A stretch of DNA of 7,592 bases. Source: an uncultured Collinsella sp. GTDB taxonomy: Bacteria > Actinomycetota > Coriobacteriia > Coriobacteriales > Coriobacteriaceae. The translations under genes were made by a program, and so were the position numbers. The DNA is taken from the NCBI GenBank assembly GCA_900547505.1, contig URGY01000080.1, forward strand, positions 1 to 7,592, in the 5' to 3' direction. The notes under the pieces are model-generated. The model saw nothing but the letters and a program-made list of their open reading frames with translations, did not search any database and was not told the DNA's origin. This document shows positions 5,665 through 7,592 of the stretch, one piece after another; position 1 is the stretch's first letter, and each line of letters starts with the position of its first letter.

Positions 5665-7233
5665 TTAGCTGGTGTGGCGCCAGCGAGGGTCGGTGAGTGT
5701 ACGTGCCACACCCAGACCAACGGGCAAAAACGCCACGATGAGCACTGCACGCACAAACCAACCGAGCATATTGACCGTATCGAAGGTGCACATGTAGTAC
5801 ATCGAGCGATACAGATACAGGCCCGGCACCATAATGACAATTGATGGCACCGTGAGGGCGATACGTGGGTAGGTGAGCTTGACTTCGGCCAAGCTTGCCA
5901 GCAGCCCCGATACCAGCGCGCCGATAAACGCTGCCGCCTCGGGAGGCATTCCCGCGCTGAGGCCCAGGAAGGGAAGCATCGTCGGCGCATCGACGAGCGT
6001 AAGGCGCAAGGTATTGGACACGGCGCCGATCAGCCCAGCTGCCGCGGCCATCTTTACCGGGCTGTTGAACATCACCGAGAAGCCGAATACGCCAACGAAG
6101 CTCATCACCACGCGCAGGAGCGTAAGAGCAAGCGGCGAAAGGCCGAGCGGGGCAAAATCATCCGGTGCCAGCCCCACACATTCGGCAACCATCCAACCTA
6201 CGAGGGTCGCCATCACAATAATCGACACGGCATACGAAAGACGTTCAATGCCGCTTCGCATATCGAGCTTAGCGATGTCGAGGCCTGCCGTAATGAGGGG
6301 AAAGCCGGGAATCACAAAGAGCATGGCGCCGATATAGCCTTCTTGGTGCGACATTGCCCCCGGTACGACCTGGCCAAGGCCGAGCAATGCCAGCAGATAC
6401 GAAACGCAAGCGAGCGCAACGCCCGTCGTCAGCGCGCTAAACTGGCCAAGACCCTGCTTGAGAATATGGGAGCGAGCAAAGTTGCCGACACCAGCGCCTA
6501 CGAATGCGCAGGCCATCTCGATAGGGCCGCCGCCGAGCAAAAAGACGAAGGCGCCGCAAGCACAGGCTGCCGCAAGGCCCTGTTGCCAGGGAGAGTAATC
6601 AGGCTTTGAGCTCTCAACGGTCCTGAGCATCTCGTGATACTCGTGTACCGTGAAGCGACGACCATAGGTCTCGATTTCCTTGAGGAAACTCTCCATCATC
6701 CAAATGCGATGGGTATTGACTCCCGTTGTGGGCAGGCTGACAACCTCGTTAAAGCAGTGGCCATCTTCGATGCAAGTGCACTCAAACGACAGAAGACTCA
6801 GGTCGACGTGAATCGTGACGCCGAGTACGGCAGCAACACGATTCATGGTATCGCGCACGCGCCAGGCACCTGTTCCGCTTGCCAGCATAAGCATGCCGGT
6901 GCGGCAGATGATGGATGACTTATCGGTGAGCGGCGCATCGACGGCAAGCTCATCGCCTGCCGTCACGATCTGGTGCCAGTCAGTTTTCATATGGAGCGCG
7001 CCGGCACGAACGCCGTGGTGCATGGGGGCTCTCGAAAGCAGCGAGTCAAGGCGCGAAGGCTGTGGGGGCTCCGCTGATCCGACCTCGTCCTCGTCGGGCT
7101 CTTCATCAATAAGGTCGAAAGTATCGAGCGCCGCCGGCTCGCGACGGTCGATCAATTCCTCGTCCTCATCATCAAAGTAGTTGAACTGATCGAGCATGTC
7201 CTCTTCGATTGCACGCTCGCTCGCGTCGTCCAT
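5665..7233 (-). CDS. ThrE-family threonine/serine exporter-like membrane protein
   Basis: A 522-residue protein with both halves of the ThrE fold in one chain: a soluble N-terminal domain followed by a first helix block (about 80-350) and a second block (about 365-510), some ten helices in all. Family-like motifs are GTGAWRVRDTMNRVA (120-134), VIPGFPLITAGLDI (307-320) and VPSIVIMVPGLYLYRSMY (462-479). The best-known member, ThrE of Corynebacterium glutamicum, exports threonine and serine driven by the proton gradient; here the substrate is unproven. An extra N-terminal tail is strikingly acidic, with 24 Asp/Glu among the first 50 residues. ATG at 7233 is chosen because GGGAG stands 7 nt upstream; the open frame runs 15 codons further without a ribosome site. 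It is an isolated gene; the stop codon abuts a palindromic repeat. Confidence 0.88.
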   Translation of the reverse strand: MDDASERAIEEDMLDQFNYFDDEDEELIDRREPAALDTFDLIDEEPDEDEVGSAEPPQPSRLDSLLSRAPMHHGVRAGALHMKTDWHQIVTAGDELAVDAPLTDKSSIICRTGMLMLASGTGAWRVRDTMNRVAAVLGVTIHVDLSLLSFECTCIEDGHCFNEVVSLPTTGVNTHRIWMMESFLKEIETYGRRFTVHEYHEMLRTVESSKPDYSPWQQGLAAACACGAFVFLLGGGPIEMACAFVGAGVGNFARSHILKQGLGQFSALTTGVALACVSYLLALLGLGQVVPGAMSHQEGYIGAMLFVIPGFPLITAGLDIAKLDMRSGIERLSYAVSIIVMATLVGWMVAECVGLAPDDFAPLGLSPLALTLLRVVMSFVGVFGFSVMFNSPVKMAAAAGLIGAVSNTLRLTLVDAPTMLPFLGLSAGMPPEAAAFIGALVSGLLASLAEVKLTYPRIALTVPSIVIMVPGLYLYRSMYYMCTFDTVNMLGWFVRAVLIVAFLPVGLGVARTLTDPRWRHTS

Positions 7234-7294
7234 CCCGGTGCTCCCTTCCTGTCGACTAACCCCCATCCTAGGCAGCAACGGCTAAAGGAAACAT

Positions 7295-7350
7295 AAAAGA
7301 GACGACTGTCACGCGAGCCATGTGCGCAATATCCGTTGGGCAGTCGTCTC
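7295..7350 (-). terminator. Terminator-like hairpin upstream of the ThrE-family gene
   Basis: Perfect 10-bp arms GAGACGACTG (7299-7308) and CAGTCGTCTC (7341-7350) enclose 32 bases; on the minus strand TTTTAT follows. The loop is long for an intrinsic terminator. It could end a minus-strand transcript entering from beyond the window, or be part of the dispersed repeat that starts at 7353. Confidence 0.5.
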
Positions 7351-7352
7351 CC

Positions 7353-7417
7353 TTGCACCAATAGCTTGACAAGGACTGTCCCCAAGTGCCGGCAGAAAAG
7401 GAACGTCCCTAAGTGCC
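7353..7417. repeat. Dispersed-repeat fragment with 18-bp direct repeat, 27-bp period
   Basis: GGACTGTCCCCAAGTGCC (7373-7390) and GGAACGTCCCTAAGTGCC (7400-7417) match at 15 of 18 positions. They are preceded by TTGCACCAATAGCT (7353-7366), which matches the palindrome arm after the ThrE stop codon. Each unit contains a small GGAC/GTCC-type dyad. It looks like a decayed copy of an intergenic repeat family. Confidence 0.6.
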
Positions 7418-7557
7418 AACCAGGGCAACACCGCAGATAGAGCACGGACAGCGAAAGCCCGCCAGAGCGAGCAAGGTCCTTTTGGGGCGAGATGACACCA
7501 TAGGTTGAGCATAAGTCAGCGAGCGGGCCGCATTTGTGACAAGGTGACGTGAAACGA

Positions 7558-7586
7558 AAGGGCGCTGACCTTCTGGTCGCGCCCTT
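7558..7586 (-). terminator. Hairpin at the right edge, possible terminator of an upstream gene
   Basis: AAGGGCGC-T-GACC (7558-7570) pairs with GGTCGCGCCCTT (7575-7586) as a 12-bp stem with one bulged base and a TTCT loop. On the minus strand it runs into TTTCGTTT. It may end a minus-strand gene lying beyond the window. Confidence 0.5.
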
Positions 7587-7592
7587 GAAGTT

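Larger units (their letters stand above)
7234..7592. other. Gene-free region upstream of the ThrE-family gene
   Basis: No open frame here looks like a gene, and no tRNA or rRNA is seen. It holds two minus-strand hairpins (7295-7350 and 7558-7586), a 27-bp-period direct repeat (7373-7417), and the ThrE ribosome site. A possible -10 for the ThrE gene, TAGGAT, lies on the minus strand at about 7271-7266 without a good -35. Confidence 0.5.

Noticed and set aside
7353..7417. CRISPR-like array
   Set aside because: Only two imperfect 18-bp units with a 9-base gap; no spacers of constant length and no cas gene.
7152..7512. Two overlapping minus-strand open frames of 97 and 67 codons
   Set aside because: No good ribosome sites, they run across hairpins and repeats, one overlaps the ThrE N-terminus, and the translations look random.

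Overview
The window looks like chromosomal DNA from a high-GC actinobacterial gut anaerobe, most likely a Collinsella-like member of the Coriobacteriia. This is inferred from the codon use of the large genes, a long ClpC with an actinobacterial look, and the neighbouring DUF2798 and ThrE-family genes; no marker gene in the window proves it. All seven genes I support lie on the minus strand, so transcription runs from high to low coordinates.

Right and middle parts (about 1930-7592) are GC-rich housekeeping sequence. From right to left there is a gene-free stretch with hairpins and a short direct repeat (7234-7592), a ThrE-family transporter with a very acidic N-terminus (5665-7233), a spacer with two adjacent palindromic elements and a strong terminator (5396-5664), a four-helix DUF2798 membrane protein (4758-5360), and the AAA+ unfoldase gene clpC (1930-4572), which ends in its own terminator.

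The left part (1 to about 1860) is visibly more AT-rich and has an accessory character. A DUF2975 membrane protein and a YozG-type Cro/C1 regulator form a tight pair (1232-1801 and 895-1221). After a 13-bp perfect hairpin comes a promoter with a 19-bp perfect palindrome over its -10 element. It drives a tiny gene for a 37-residue peptide with five cysteines and a near-perfect Shine-Dalgarno sequence (612-725). A second hairpin followed by six T residues separates the peptide gene from a BcrA/LanF-type ABC ATPase (1-508), which runs off the window.

This layout (abundant small Cys-rich peptide, leaky terminator, ABC transporter, local regulator) is what one expects of a bacteriocin or RiPP locus. 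It is the best candidate here for an undescribed system. The modifying enzyme, if any, and the ABC permease would lie beyond position 1, so the system cannot be closed from this window.
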